Of a stretch of DNA of 64,000 nt, positions 32,866 to 42,848 are shown one piece after another (position 1 is the stretch's first letter; each line of letters starts with the position of its first letter). Source of the DNA: Methylophilaceae bacterium (GTDB taxonomy: Bacteria > Pseudomonadota > Gammaproteobacteria > Burkholderiales > Methylophilaceae); contig JABFRO010000001.1 in assembly GCA_013141125.1 (NCBI GenBank), positions 1,240,001-1,304,000 on the forward strand. Direction: 5' to 3'. Below the pieces are notes generated by a model. That model was not told where the DNA came from. It made no database searches and saw only the letters and a program-made list of their open reading frames with translations. A program made the translations under genes and the position numbers.

Positions 32866-33027
32866 TTAATCCTAGAAAAAGCAGTCATCCGCAGACGACG
32901 CAGATAAAACAACAATTAAGCCGACATAGGCGACACACTTTTTAGGTGATGCGCCGATCTCTCGCAAGCCTTTGAAAATATGCGTTAATCTGCGTCATCT
33001 GTGGATTGAACTGAGTTTTTTAGGTTA
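32866..33027. repeat. Palindromic intergenic repeat, copy 2 (core inverted relative to copy 1)
   Basis: About 162 bp. The outer arms (TTAATCCTAGAAAAAGCAGT at left; ATTGAACTGAG then TTTTTTAGGTTAAT at right) match copy 1 in the same orientation, but the core (AAAACAACAATTAAGCC through TCTCTCGCAAGC) matches the reverse complement of the copy 1 core. The right edge contains the stop codon of the yqjE gene at 33025. Confidence 0.88.
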
Positions 33028-33429
33028 ATGTGAATCCAGCTGCTGATGGTCTTTGAGCAATTCTGACAGGCTCGCGGCAAATAGTCTGGGTTTGGCTTTG
33101 GCCTTACGTATCAGCAACACCCATGAACCTATAGCCACAGTCAGAAACACACCGGTGAGAGCAGCCAGCACCAACAGCCGGTGCGATTCCCAGAATGCAG
33201 CTACCAGTAAAATGGAAGCCAGCACCACACTGATACTAAGGCAAAACAAGGCGACTAGCGTTAGTATCAGTAGCGATAACAAATGCTCACGCTCTTCTTC
33301 CAGTTCGGTAGACAGCAGTTCAAGACGTGTATGCGCAACCGCAACCAGTGTTGCGGCGAAGGTGGTCAACGACTCCAGCAGGCCTTTATTAACACCCGCA
33401 CTGCTAACACCCGTTATTTTTTCTGCCAT
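33025..33429 (-). CDS. YqjE/phage holin superfamily III-like membrane protein
   Basis: Inner-membrane protein of 134 aa with two central helices (LLSLLILTLVALFCLSISVVLASILLV and HRLLVLAALTGVFLTVAIGSWVLLI) behind an amphipathic N-terminus. The N-terminal TRLELLSTELEEEREHLLSLL segment is typical of YqjE. The start MAEKITGV at 33429 is chosen over an upstream alternative overlapping yqjD. It follows yqjD by 10 bp. Confidence 0.82.
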   Translation of the reverse strand: MAEKITGVSSAGVNKGLLESLTTFAATLVAVAHTRLELLSTELEEEREHLLSLLILTLVALFCLSISVVLASILLVAAFWESHRLLVLAALTGVFLTVAIGSWVLLIRKAKAKPRLFAASLSELLKDHQQLDSH

Positions 33430-33439
33430 GATAATGCGA

Positions 33440-33739
33440 CTAACGACGACCCATAAGCAAACCAATCACCAAGCCGAAACTGGCCGCTACGCCTATGGCT
33501 TTCCACGGATTTTCATGTACATAAGTGTCAGTAGCTTTTGCAGCTTCGCGGGTTCTGGCCAGCAACGCTACTTGCGCCTCTGCCAAGCGGGCTTTCACCA
33601 CTTTAAGCGATTCTTCGGCGTTGGCACGTAACTCAACGATTTTTGAGTCGCCCTGATTAGCCGTTGCTTTCAGTAGCGCTTCTGCATCGGCCACAACGTC
33701 CTTGAATTCTGAAATAACTTGATCTGATAGATTTTCCAT
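33440..33739 (-). CDS. YqjD/DUF883 (ElaB-like) ribosome-associated membrane protein
   Basis: A 99-aa protein of the DUF883 family: a charged helical part with DVVADAEALLKATANQGDSKIVELRANAEESLKVVKARL, then VHENPWKAIGVAASFGLVIGLLMGRR, the C-terminal membrane anchor with the family's W-x-(A/S)-(I/V)-G motif and a terminal Arg pair. E. coli homologues are stationary-phase proteins that tether ribosomes to the membrane. GGAGAAC precedes the start at 33739. Confidence 0.9.
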   Translation of the reverse strand: MENLSDQVISEFKDVVADAEALLKATANQGDSKIVELRANAEESLKVVKARLAEAQVALLARTREAAKATDTYVHENPWKAIGVAASFGLVIGLLMGRR

Positions 33740-33770
33740 GATGTTCTCCGTGATTGATTCTTTAAAAAAT

Positions 33771-33983
33771 TTACTTGCGTACAAATAGCAAAAACACACC
33801 TGCAACAATCGCCCCTATACCCGCCCAGACCGGAACATTTACTGTCTCCGTTTCCTTGACTGATAATTCTATCGGCCCCAACTTGGCCTGTTGCGTATTT
33901 TTGGTGTAACTAAAGCCTCCGTACGCCAAACCCAAACCGCCCGCCACAATCAGCACAAGGGCTAACAACTTAATAGAATTCAT
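33771..33983 (-). CDS. Small two-helix membrane protein (DUF3185-like)
   Basis: A 70-aa protein with helices at about 5-23 (LLALVLIVAGGLGLAYGGF) and 50-68 (VPVWAGIGAIVAGVFLLFV) flanking a Thr/Lys-rich loop (SVKETETVNV). Such proteins occur in stress clusters with YqjD and BON proteins. AGGAG precedes the ATG at 33983; the longer open frame is not needed. Function unknown. Confidence 0.72.
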   Translation of the reverse strand: MNSIKLLALVLIVAGGLGLAYGGFSYTKNTQQAKLGPIELSVKETETVNVPVWAGIGAIVAGVFLLFVRK

Positions 33984-34053
33984 TTTATTCTCCTGCATTA
34001 GTATGAGCGACAGAGGAGCCAGGCTCCCCCGTGCCGCATTCATAACCAAACTG

Positions 34054-34200
34054 CTACAATCGGCGGCCTTGAATCACTCGCACCAATATCACTACAATCG
34101 CTATGACCAAAAGCAAGTGTATAAGACCACCCATAGTGTACGCAGTAACCAAGCCCAGCGCCCAAAGAATAATCAATAGAATTGCAATAGTTTCAAGCAT
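34054..34200 (-). CDS. Lmo0937-family (DUF5670) small membrane protein
   Basis: A 48-aa protein starting MLETIAILLIILWALGLVTA, then YTMGGLIHLLLVIAIVVILV and VIQGRRL. Two membrane helices with the conserved TMGG(L/F)IH-LLLVIAI core identify the family. AAGGAG lies 7 bp upstream. It is too short for many gene finders. Its position within the yqjD/BON cluster suggests a shared stress response. Confidence 0.88.
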   Translation of the reverse strand: MLETIAILLIILWALGLVTAYTMGGLIHLLLVIAIVVILVRVIQGRRL

Positions 34201-34244
34201 TTTATTCTCCTTAAAAAACGTAAACAAGTCGCATGAATTGGCGA

Positions 34245-34562
34245 CTACTTACCTTTAAGGCGCATGTCATTCTTGACAGAAGTCACACCTTTGACACCAC
34301 GCGTCACTTCAACCGCCTTGTTAATATCCGCTTCAGAATTAACGAAGCCGCTCAACTGAACTTTGCCTTTGTAAGTTTCAACATTGATTTCTGCAGATTT
34401 CAATGATGGTTCGTTGAAAACTGCGGCCTTAACCTTAGTGGTAATCACACTATCGTCCACGTATTCACCCGTCGCCTGATGTTCGGAAGTCGCAGCACAT
34501 CCAACCATGGTGGTTAACCCTAAGGCCAAGATTATTGCGGAAATATATTTAAGTGTTTTCAT
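34245..34562 (-). CDS. BON-domain lipoprotein (OsmY-like)
   Basis: A 105-aa lipoprotein. The signal peptide ends in the lipobox VGC (Cys about residue 22), followed by one BON domain (about 38-105: DDSVITTKVKAAVFNEPSLKSAEINVETYKGKVQLSGFV, then VKGVTSVKNDM). OsmY/BON proteins bind membranes and respond to osmotic or envelope stress. The ATG at 34562 with a GGAG site is preferred. It is the first gene of the leftward stress cluster. Confidence 0.9.
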   Translation of the reverse strand: MKTLKYISAIILALGLTTMVGCAATSEHQATGEYVDDSVITTKVKAAVFNEPSLKSAEINVETYKGKVQLSGFVNSEADINKAVEVTRGVKGVTSVKNDMRLKGK

Positions 34563-35153
34563 AACTGTACTCCATATCAATTTATAAGCTATATCAGTTC
34601 AAAAGAAAGCGGGAGAATTTCCAATCCGCTAACGATGTCCCTACTCAAGTCGATCAGGAAACCGCTAAGAGCATCATCCGCTTTCATGCAATATCGCTCT
34701 GTGCGCTAGCGCACTTATCAAACAGATAATTTTATGGATACTGGCTATGCAAGAAATACTTAGCCCTTATATTTTTTGCGAAGGCGTATCAAACTGTTAA
34801 TTATTGAAAATTCTTGATGCTACGGCTGTCAGCAACGTACTGTTCACAAAGAGAAATAAAAATTGGCCGTTATTGGCAGTCTTTAATAATGCCGTAGCTA
34901 TTGCATGGTTATGCATATTCAAAACTAGTCTTATATTTAGTAAACCATTGAAAAAAATAATAAGAATTAATTTTAAATAAATTTTCGGGGTGATGTTTTA
35001 TAGGGTGATTAGACCAATTAGGCAGCTTAGGTATATTAGGAGATCACTGTTAAAGTAAAAGTTCAAGCAGTCTCTGCAAAGCAAAGGAACCATTCTAAAA
35101 AATTTACGCATCACCAATAATCAAATCAAAAAAATGTATTTAAGGGGCTCATC
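34563..35153. other. 591-bp gene-free AT-rich region
   Basis: Divergent region between the BON lipoprotein and a secreted orphan protein. It becomes increasingly AT-rich toward the right (34900-35150). I see no credible gene or structured RNA. Promoters for both flanking genes must be here. Confidence 0.5.
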
Positions 35154-35657
35154 ATGCAATCTTCAAAATTTATATCCACCCTATGTTTAGCGCTTATCTC
35201 CGCCAATGTATGGGCAGGCACTTACACTTGCAAACCCATCACAGGCACCATTCAACCGTTAACGCCTGATCCTGCATGTAAAATTCTACAATCAAAATCC
35301 AGCTACTTTCCCGATACCATTTTTTATGGGGTTGCTGGCAGCTGCTTCTCAGGCCAACTGCAAGGCCAGCTTGGTGGCAATATATTGGTTACCGGAACGT
35401 CTTCTTCCGGCTTTAGCGTGAACAATTTGGGACAACTAACCGGATCAACTGCGATTCGTCTTTATGCAGGTGCTATCGAATTGGGCCGAGTTTATACAAA
35501 AGATGTAATTTTTGATGCGGAAGGCAATACAAAAGAGCTATTAACTGTGGTGGGAGGTAGTAAAACTTTCAAGGGAGGCTATGGCAATATTGAGCTTTCA
35601 GGTAACACCCTGTACCAAACAGGTAGCTTCACTGGCACTATATGTACTGATGATTGA
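35154..35657 (+). CDS. Secreted hypothetical protein
   Basis: A 167-aa protein with a Sec signal peptide (1-21, cleavage WAG/AG-T) and a mature domain with Cys at about 26, 42, 63 and 164, which could form two disulfides. The Gly/Ser/Thr-rich sequence (GQLGGNILVTGTSSSGFSV) suggests a beta-sandwich. I do not recognise a family. AAGGGG precedes the ATG. Surrounding sequence is AT-rich and non-coding. Confidence 0.7.
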   Translation: MQSSKFISTLCLALISANVWAGTYTCKPITGTIQPLTPDPACKILQSKSSYFPDTIFYGVAGSCFSGQLQGQLGGNILVTGTSSSGFSVNNLGQLTGSTAIRLYAGAIELGRVYTKDVIFDAEGNTKELLTVVGGSKTFKGGYGNIELSGNTLYQTGSFTGTICTDD

Positions 35658-35708
35658 GCCTATGATGACATTGAATCCATGTTGACATAGGTATAGCAAG
35701 AGAGTTTA

Positions 35709-35782
35709 GCCAAAATGCCTTATTCCAATCCCGCCAGTAGAAATAATTAATTTCAAGCATTTGGAATAAGGCGTATTTCGGC
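35709..35782. repeat. 74-bp inverted-repeat element between the secreted protein and lspA
   Basis: GCCAAAATGCCTTATTCCAA at 35709 pairs with TTGGAATAAGGCG followed by TATTTCGGC at 35761-35782; the inner 12 bp are perfect. The ~32-bp loop is AT-rich. It may be a small non-autonomous element or a hairpin protecting the 3' ends of two convergent transcripts. Confidence 0.7.
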
Positions 35783-35812
35783 ATGACACCACGCTATAAA
35801 TAAATGAAGTTT

Positions 35813-36283
35813 CTAAGCTTTGGCTTTACCCAGGCTATCCCACAACAGTAACATTACACCGCCTACTATGGCCGAATCGGCCACATTGAAGGCTGGCCAG
35901 TAGAAAGTTTCATAGTGGAAAAACAGAAAATCCACAACATAGCCCAAGCTAACGCGGTCATACAGATTGCCCAGTGCGCCGCCCAGAATCAATGCCAAGC
36001 CTAGACTAAACACTTTTTGTTCGGCATGTTTACGCAGCAAATCCACAATAATGACAGCGGCAACCAGCGCAATGGCACTGAAAAAAATGCGCTGCCAGCC
36101 CCCTGCCCCGGCCAAAAAGCTGAAAGCGGCACCCTCGTTGTGGAATAACACCAGATTGAAAAACGAAGTAACAGGACGCTGTTCGCCATACAGCAAAGCC
36201 TGCTGCACCAGATGTTTGCTGTAAATATCCAGCGCCATCACCACGCCGCTGAGTGCAAGCCAACCCCACAGCGCCTTACGCAT
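35813..36283 (-). CDS. lspA: Lipoprotein signal peptidase (signal peptidase II)
   Basis: Cleaves signal peptides from diacylglyceryl-prolipoproteins. It has 156 aa and four membrane helices. The catalytic Asp pair is in [16 protein letters not shown] and FNVADSAI. Starting at MRKALWGW (36283) it overlaps the ileS stop by 8 bp; the longer in-frame start is less likely. It is the last gene of murJ-ribF-ileS-lspA. Confidence 0.95.
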   Translation of the reverse strand: MRKALWGWLALSGVVMALDIYSKHLVQQALLYGEQRPVTSFFNLVLFHNEGAAFSFLAGAGGWQRIFFSAIALVAAVIIVDLLRKHAEQKVFSLGLALILGGALGNLYDRVSLGYVVDFLFFHYETFYWPAFNVADSAIVGGVMLLLWDSLGKAKA

Positions 36284-39107
36284 AATGCCGTGGCTCGCCT
36301 GCGCCAAACAGATTGCTCACGCAACGGCCGCAGATGGTGGGGTGTTCGGCATGCGCGCCTACATCCTCGCGATAATGCCAGCAGCGCTCGCATTTGGCAT
36401 GGGGGCTGGGGGTAGCCACCATTTTCTCCTCACCACTTGCAGCCAGATGCAAGGTAGCGCGCGAAGTAATCATGACAAAACGCAATTCATCGCCTAACTT
36501 TGATAATGCCTCGTACTCTTCGCCGCTCGCGTAAAAATCCAGCTCGGCTTGTAAGGAGGAACCTATTTCCCCGGCTGAGCGAAGCACTTCAATCTCTTTT
36601 GTCGCCTCTCCACGTACACGGCGAATGATGTCCCATTCCAGCTTCATGCCTTCATCATATTGCGGCACATCTACAGGCACTACTGGATTGTTCTGACTTG
36701 TTTCAAACCAGTCATGCAAAATGACATAATCCTCAGTGCCGGGATAAAGATTTTGCCAAACCTCTTCTGCGGTAAAACTCATAATTGGAGCCATTAATCC
36801 AGCGAACACATTGGCTATGCTCCATAACACGGTTTGTGCAGAGCGTCGCGCGTGAGAATTTTCTGCCATGGTATACAGCCGGTCTTTGAGAATATCCAGA
36901 TAGAAAGCACCCAAATCTTCAGAGCAATAATGCTGCAATCTTTGCGCTACGCGATGGAATTCATAAGCGTTGTAAGCTGCACGACAATCATGGAATAAAT
37001 CATGCAGTTGACCAAGCGCATACTGATCCAGCGTGGTAAGTTGATCTGCCGGAACCGATTGCGTTTTCACATCGAAATCACTGGTATTCGCCAGCAAAAA
37101 GCGCAAGGTGTTGCGTATGCGTCTATAGCTTTCCGCCACGCGTTTCAGAATTTCATCGGAGATAGTCAGCTCGGCCGAGTAGTCGGTAGAGGCCACCCAC
37201 AGCCGCAGAATATCGGCACCATAGGTATCCATCACCTTTTGCGGCGCGACTACATTGCCTTTGGATTTGCTCATCTTGTGGCCGGAACCATCCACCACAA
37301 AACCGTGCGTCAGCAAGGCATCATAAGGCGCGCGGCCATCAATGGCGCAGCCGGTGAGCAGGCTGGACTGAAACCAGCCACGGTGCTGGTCGGAACCTTC
37401 CAGATACAAATCTGCGGGATGCTGCAACTCGGGGCGGCGTTTGAGCACCGAAGCATGCGTGGTGCCAGAATCAAACCACACATCCAGCGTATCGGTGATT
37501 TTTTTGTATTGCCCGGCATTCTCCGGCGCGTGTTGCGCCAGAAAAGCCGCGCCATCCAAACTGAACCAGGCTTCCACGCCTTGCTGCTCAGTGAGCAAGG
37601 CGGCTTGTTCCAGCAGCTCCAGCGTTTGCGGATGTGGCTCACCGGTTTCCTTGTGCACAAAAAACGGCATAGGCACGCCCCAGTTACGCTGACGCGAAAC
37701 GCACCAATCGGGGCGGTTTTTAATCATCGCTTCCAGACGGGCGCGTCCCCAGCTGGGGAAGAATTCGGTTTCATCAACGGCTTTATTTGCATGTTCGCGC
37801 AAGGTTTTACCCGCTACGCCTTCTGTATTCATGCCGATAAACCATTGATGCGTCGCCAGTTGCATCAACGGGGTTTTATGCCGCCAGCAGTGGGGGAAGC
37901 TATGATTCAAACGCGCGCTGGCCAGCAAATGACCGCTTGCTTGCATGGTAGCCAAAATCACCTTGTTTGCGTCCTGACGGCTTAATCCGCGTATGCCTGC
38001 CAACTCAACCAAGTCACTATTGAAAAACTTGCCGTCACCACCCATCAACACGCGCGGTTTTTCTTCAGGGAAATTGGCGCGCATGACCAGCCAGTCGTCA
38101 TTACCATGCGCGGCGGCAGTATGCACCAAGCCGGTACCGGCTTCGGTGGTTACATGCTCACCGCAGATGATTGGCACTTGGCGATTATCAAAGGGATGTT
38201 GCAATTGGATACCATTCAACGCACTACCTGCACAGGAGGCAAGCACCTTGATTTCAGTTTCGCCATAACGGGCGAGCGTGGCTTCAGCTAAATCACGCGC
38301 TAAAATCAGCAGACCCTTACTGGTTTGGGTCAAGTCATAATTAAATTCAGGATGCACTGAAACGGCCTGATTCGCTGGTAGAGTCCACGGTGTAGTCGTC
38401 CAGATCACCGCATACGCCTCTGCTGTCACCTCCACCCCAAATGCGCTACTCAGCGCAGTCTTGTCAGCCACCCTAAACCCCACATCAATCGCCGGTGAAT
38501 TCACATCCTCGTATTCCACCTCCGCCTCAGCCAGCGCCGAGCCGCAATCCACGCACCAATGCACGGGTTTACTGCCTTGATATAAATAGCCATTTTTATA
38601 AATATCACCCAAGGCGCGCATGATGTCTGCTTCGGTTTTGAAATCCATAGTCAAATAGGGATTATCCCAATCGCCCAACACGCCTAGGCGGATAAAGTCT
38701 TTTTTCTGTTTCTCGACCTGCTCGGCAGCATAGGCGCGGCAAAGTTCGCGGAACTTGGCGGGGTCTATATTTTTGCCGTGGTTTTTTTCCACCACCAGTT
38801 CAATCGGCAGGCCATGGCAATCCCAGCCCGGCACATAGGGCGCATCAAAACCGCTCAGGGTTTTGGCCTTGATGATGATGTCTTTTAGTATCTTGTTCAC
38901 CGCATGGCCGATGTGTATATCGCCATTGGCATAGGGCGGGCCGTCATGCAAGATGAATTTTTCAGCGCCTTGGCGCGCTTGGCGTATGCGTGCGTAAAGC
39001 TTGTTTTCCGTCCATTGCTTAAGCCAGGCAGGCTCGCGCTTGGCCAGATCGCCGCGCATGGGGAAACTGGTTTCAGGAAGATTCAATGCGTATTTTTGCT
39101 CAGTCAT
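36276..39107 (-). CDS. ileS: Isoleucine--tRNA ligase
   Basis: Charges tRNA-Ile, with editing. It has 943 aa: class I HIGH motif ([11 protein letters not shown]), the CP1 editing domain, KMSKS loop ([11 protein letters not shown]) and the C-terminal zinc-binding segment ([12 protein letters not shown], then [10 protein letters not shown]). Typical bacterial form. It lies 17 bp after ribF and overlaps lspA. Confidence 0.98.
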   Translation of the reverse strand: MTEQKYALNLPETSFPMRGDLAKREPAWLKQWTENKLYARIRQARQGAEKFILHDGPPYANGDIHIGHAVNKILKDIIIKAKTLSGFDAPYVPGWDCHGLPIELVVEKNHGKNIDPAKFRELCRAYAAEQVEKQKKDFIRLGVLGDWDNPYLTMDFKTEADIMRALGDIYKNGYLYQGSKPVHWCVDCGSALAEAEVEYEDVNSPAIDVGFRVADKTALSSAFGVEVTAEAYAVIWTTTPWTLPANQAVSVHPEFNYDLTQTSKGLLILARDLAEATLARYGETEIKVLASCAGSALNGIQLQHPFDNRQVPIICGEHVTTEAGTGLVHTAAAHGNDDWLVMRANFPEEKPRVLMGGDGKFFNSDLVELAGIRGLSRQDANKVILATMQASGHLLASARLNHSFPHCWRHKTPLMQLATHQWFIGMNTEGVAGKTLREHANKAVDETEFFPSWGRARLEAMIKNRPDWCVSRQRNWGVPMPFFVHKETGEPHPQTLELLEQAALLTEQQGVEAWFSLDGAAFLAQHAPENAGQYKKITDTLDVWFDSGTTHASVLKRRPELQHPADLYLEGSDQHRGWFQSSLLTGCAIDGRAPYDALLTHGFVVDGSGHKMSKSKGNVVAPQKVMDTYGADILRLWVASTDYSAELTISDEILKRVAESYRRIRNTLRFLLANTSDFDVKTQSVPADQLTTLDQYALGQLHDLFHDCRAAYNAYEFHRVAQRLQHYCSEDLGAFYLDILKDRLYTMAENSHARRSAQTVLWSIANVFAGLMAPIMSFTAEEVWQNLYPGTEDYVILHDWFETSQNNPVVPVDVPQYDEGMKLEWDIIRRVRGEATKEIEVLRSAGEIGSSLQAELDFYASGEEYEALSKLGDELRFVMITSRATLHLAASGEEKMVATPSPHAKCERCWHYREDVGAHAEHPTICGRCVSNLFGAGEPRHYA

Positions 39108-39124
39108 GCTGAATTTTCTTTGTT

Positions 39125-40054
39125 TTAAGGTTTTGTAAAATAATGTCTGGCAGACAGAGTATCTGCTGCAATTTGTTGTTTCAGTGCGTCCAGATTGGAG
39201 AATTTCATTTCATCACGCAGTTTTTTCAAAAAACTGACATGCACGTGGCGACCGTACAAATCGCCGGCATAATCCAGCAAATGCACTTCCAGGCTTAATT
39301 TTTGCAAACCGTCTATGGTCGGGCGTACACCCAGATTGGCCACGCCATTCATGCCGTCCAATTTTACCGCATACACGCCGCTGAGTGCGGGCCGCTCATG
39401 GCGCATATGCACATTGGCAGTGGGGAAACCCAATTGTCGCCCGCGTTTGGCACCGTGCACCACTTTGCCGCTGATGCTGTAGGGGCGGCCTAATAAGGCG
39501 GCGGCCTGATCCAGCGCACCTTGTGCCAGAGCAGCGCGCACCAAAGTGCTGGAAACGCGCTTGGCCTGTAGAGTCGAACCTGTTAAATTTGAATCCAGCC
39601 ATTTAACTTCAGGCAAGCTTTCCAGATGAAAACCGGCGGCTGCAATATCCGCCACCGTGCCTTTACGTCCGGCTCCGAAGCAAAAATCCTCGCCCACCAG
39701 CACCGATTTTACATTCAATGCATTTTGTAAAACCTCATGCAAAAACGCATCTGCCGTCAGTTTGGCAAAGTGCTGATTGAAATGGCAAACGTAGACTTGT
39801 TCAACATCGGCTTCCGCAAACCATTCCAGTTTCTCGCGCAGACTGGTCAGCCGTGTCGGCGCTTGTTGCGGCGTAAAGAATTCACGCGGATGCGGCTCAA
39901 ACGTCATCACGGCGGATTGCAAACCCTGCGCTTGTGCCGTGGCGATTAGGCGCTTGAACAAAGCCTGATGCCCCAGATGCACGCCGTCAAAATTGCCTAT
40001 AGCCAAGGCTAAAGGCTGTGCCGTTGGATTATTAAAATGTCGAAAAACTTGCAT
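39125..40054 (-). CDS. ribF: Bifunctional riboflavin kinase/FAD synthetase
   Basis: Converts riboflavin to FMN and FAD. It has 309 aa: nucleotidyltransferase N-domain with [13 protein letters not shown] near residue 20 and a C-terminal kinase domain ([20 protein letters not shown]). The start MQVFRHFN lies 2 bp after the murJ stop and is preferred over an extension into murJ. Confidence 0.97.
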   Translation of the reverse strand: MQVFRHFNNPTAQPLALAIGNFDGVHLGHQALFKRLIATAQAQGLQSAVMTFEPHPREFFTPQQAPTRLTSLREKLEWFAEADVEQVYVCHFNQHFAKLTADAFLHEVLQNALNVKSVLVGEDFCFGAGRKGTVADIAAAGFHLESLPEVKWLDSNLTGSTLQAKRVSSTLVRAALAQGALDQAAALLGRPYSISGKVVHGAKRGRQLGFPTANVHMRHERPALSGVYAVKLDGMNGVANLGVRPTIDGLQKLSLEVHLLDYAGDLYGRHVHVSFLKKLRDEMKFSNLDALKQQIAADTLSARHYFTKP

Positions 40055-40056
40055 CC

Positions 40057-41595
40057 TTAAACCACCGTCCGCCGCATAAAATCCTTGATGCGTATGCCCA
40101 ATAACCACAGCGCCACAAAATAAACCCCTGCACCCAATGCCACCAGCGCGGATAAATAGCTGAATTTAGTCAACGCCCGGTAATGCAACCAGGCTTCGCT
40201 ACTGCCCATGGCCGTATACAAGGCGGCGGCCATGGCGATAACCGCCAGCGTCATGCGGGCAAAAAACATTAGCCAGCCCGGCTGCGGCTTGAAGATATTG
40301 TCTTTACGCAGATGGTAGTACAGCAAACCGGCATTCAGACACGCGCCCAAGCCTATGGAAAGCGCCAAGCCTGCATGTTTGAGCGTACCGATAAACGCCA
40401 GATTCATCAATTGCGTTGCCGCCAGTGTAAACAGGGCAATTTTTACCGGCGTTTTGATGTTTTGCCGCGCATAAAAACCCGGTGCCAGCACCTTGACCAG
40501 AATCAGGCCGATCAAGCCCAGGCTATAAGCCATCAAGGCGCGCCGCGTCATCCATACATCGTTCACGGTAAACGCGCCATAGTGAAATAAGCTGGTGACC
40601 AAAGGCACAGACAGCACCGCCAGCGCCACCGCTGAAGGCAAAGCCAGCATAAAGGTCAGGCGCAAGCCCCAATCCAGCAATTGCGAATATTCGCCCTGGT
40701 CTTTATCCGCATGGGATTTGGCCAGGCTGGGCAACAGTATGGTGCCCAAAGCCACGCCCAATAAGCCGGTAGGAAACTCCATCAATCTATCGGCGTAATA
40801 CATCCAGGACACGCTGCCGGACACCAGAAATGAAGCAAAAATGGTATTGATAATCAGCGAAATCTGCGCCACGGAAACGCCAAACACGGCCGGCCCCATC
40901 AGCTTGAAAATGCGCCGCACTCCGGCATCCTGCCAATTGAGGCTCAGCTTGGGAAGCATGCCGATTTTATGCAAAAACGGCAGCTGCAAAGCCAGTTGCA
41001 ACACCCCACCTACCAATACCGCCCAAGCCAGCACTTTAATCGGCGGATCAAAATAGGGCGCAAAAAACAGCGCTGCGATAATGAATGAAACATTGAGCAA
41101 CACCGGCGTAAACGCAGGCACGGAAAAACGGCTATAGGTATTAAGCACACCGCCCGCCAATGACACCAGCGAGATAAAGAAAATATAAGGGAAAATAATG
41201 CGCAGCATAGCCACGGTAATAGCGAACTTTTCCGGCTCGGCAGCAAAGCCCGGCGCGCTGATATAAACCACCCACGGTGCGGCGAGCATACCCAGCAAGG
41301 TGACCGCCATCAGCACCAAGCCCAGCAAAGTGGCCACATGGCTGACCAAAGCCTGCGTTTCATCCTGTCCGCGCCGGTTTTTGTATTCCGCAAAAACCGG
41401 CACAAACGCCTGCGAGAAAGCCCCTTCGGCAAACATGCGCCGTAATAAATTGGGAATTTTGAAAGCAACAAAAAACGCATCGGTATAAATGCCCGCGCCA
41501 AAAATACGCGCCACCAGCGTATCGCGAATAAAGCCCAAAATACGCGAAAGAAAGGTCATGCTGCCAACAGTGGCCAAGGCTTTTAATAGATTCAT
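40057..41595 (-). CDS. murJ: Lipid II flippase MurJ
   Basis: Flips lipid II across the inner membrane for peptidoglycan synthesis. It has 512 aa with about 14 hydrophobic segments. The N-terminal [21 protein letters not shown] motif with its Arg residues and the [14 protein letters not shown] motif are diagnostic. It is first in the murJ-ribF-ileS-lspA unit. Confidence 0.97.
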   Translation of the reverse strand: MNLLKALATVGSMTFLSRILGFIRDTLVARIFGAGIYTDAFFVAFKIPNLLRRMFAEGAFSQAFVPVFAEYKNRRGQDETQALVSHVATLLGLVLMAVTLLGMLAAPWVVYISAPGFAAEPEKFAITVAMLRIIFPYIFFISLVSLAGGVLNTYSRFSVPAFTPVLLNVSFIIAALFFAPYFDPPIKVLAWAVLVGGVLQLALQLPFLHKIGMLPKLSLNWQDAGVRRIFKLMGPAVFGVSVAQISLIINTIFASFLVSGSVSWMYYADRLMEFPTGLLGVALGTILLPSLAKSHADKDQGEYSQLLDWGLRLTFMLALPSAVALAVLSVPLVTSLFHYGAFTVNDVWMTRRALMAYSLGLIGLILVKVLAPGFYARQNIKTPVKIALFTLAATQLMNLAFIGTLKHAGLALSIGLGACLNAGLLYYHLRKDNIFKPQPGWLMFFARMTLAVIAMAAALYTAMGSSEAWLHYRALTKFSYLSALVALGAGVYFVALWLLGIRIKDFMRRTVV

Positions 41596-42035
41596 AGAGG
41601 GTTTAACAGAATGATTGCACTTGATTGATTGGATAAAACCAAATCTGTCCGGTAATTTAGCATGACTTATGAGGATGGAAGTTTCGGATGCTTAATGCCT
41701 GAAAATTGCGCCCACACTTAGCATAACCAACAACTGACATAATTGTGATCGCTAGTACAAAACCTAAGCGACTGATTTAATAATTCACGATTTTAGCATG
41801 AGCGGCTCGCTTTCATACTTGCTAGAGCGGCTAGTTATCAACAGTGCAAAAACAACTCGCTATTTCTTGCATGATTAACAGCTATCTTCATGAAAAACAA
41901 AATAAATCAGCGAATTAAGTTTTGGCATAAAAACTTGGTGCCAGAATGGAATTCCAATAGAATTCAATACGAGGCACGTTTACGCCTCTATTTAAATTCA
42001 ATTTAATTGTACTTCACAAAATTTTGGAGGTTTTA
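41596..42035. other. 440-bp intergenic region between murJ and the second PEP-CTERM gene
   Basis: Divergent, AT-rich and non-coding. It contains a TGGCA/TGCCA inverted pair around 41926-41944 and a GGAGG ribosome site before 42036. The spacing of TGGCA to the following TTGG does not fit a sigma54 promoter. Confidence 0.45.
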
Positions 42036-42776
42036 ATGAAAATATCGAATTCATTCATTCTTGCATCTTTAGCGCTGGCATTTGCCAATAGTGCAAGTGC
42101 AGCAACACCAAGTGCAGCAACTCAGAGCTATACGCAATACAGTCAATTCGTCACAGCTACGGCAGCGCAAAATACGATAGCCAATGCGCTCGATTATTTC
42201 ACCGCAACCACCGACATCAACTCAGGCAACACTATCAATGGCATTACTTACAGCTTTGATATTTATAACCGTGCCGACCTGAATCAAGCACATGGTACTG
42301 TCGGTCAGGTTGAGTATAACGCCTGGTCGGGTTTCAAGCCCATACTGACACCACCCGGGATTGGTACAGCCTTTCAACCGGGCAGCGGGATACGAGATGA
42401 CAAAATCACACTTTCTTTTTCAGCGCCGATTAACTCTTTTGGCGTGAGCTTGAGTATTGCTCCAAGTTCACTGTTTCAGATTGTAACCAACGCTCCCAGC
42501 ACCTCAATCTATGCCACGATCGCCTCGTATGGTGATCTGGGAGCAGGTTATGCCTACGGCTTTCTTGGTTTGGTGAGCGATTCCCCGTTTACCAGCGTAA
42601 CCTTGTCGGGCGGCAATAAGTATCAAGGCCGTGCAGGATTGGCTCCCTACTCCGGCTGGGATGTCACACGCGTAACTTACGGCACTATTCCGGCGGTACC
42701 GGAACCATCAAGCTTGATGCTATTGCTAGGCGGACTGATTTTCATGCTGGGCAGTACTCGCAGAAGATACAAGTAA
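42036..42776 (+). CDS. PEP-CTERM sorted secreted protein
   Basis: Exported protein of 246 aa with a signal peptide (about 1-23, cleavage after ASA). The C-terminal sorting signal is VPEPSSLMLLLGGLIFMLGSTRRRYK: PEP motif, hydrophobic helix, basic tail. The middle is a predicted beta-sandwich with ITLSFSAPINSFGVSLSIAP, seen in several PEP-CTERM proteins. A strong GGAGG lies before the ATG. It shares the sorting type with the protein at 10754 but not its sequence. No exosortase in the window. Confidence 0.88.
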   Translation: MKISNSFILASLALAFANSASAATPSAATQSYTQYSQFVTATAAQNTIANALDYFTATTDINSGNTINGITYSFDIYNRADLNQAHGTVGQVEYNAWSGFKPILTPPGIGTAFQPGSGIRDDKITLSFSAPINSFGVSLSIAPSSLFQIVTNAPSTSIYATIASYGDLGAGYAYGFLGLVSDSPFTSVTLSGGNKYQGRAGLAPYSGWDVTRVTYGTIPAVPEPSSLMLLLGGLIFMLGSTRRRYK

Positions 42777-42848
42777 GAGTTTGAAACCATTTTTCCGGCA
42801 AGCATACAGGCGGTGAAATTCACTCCTTTATGCTTGTCCTTAGCCAGC

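Noticed and set aside
37002-37985. Long open frame (327 codons) on the plus strand opposite ileS
   Set aside because: It lies fully within the certain ileS gene on the other strand, has His/Gln-rich composition typical of antisense reading, and no ribosome site.
41926-41944. Sigma54-type promoter before the second PEP-CTERM gene
   Set aside because: TGGCA and the following TTGG are one base too far apart and the -12 GC is missing.
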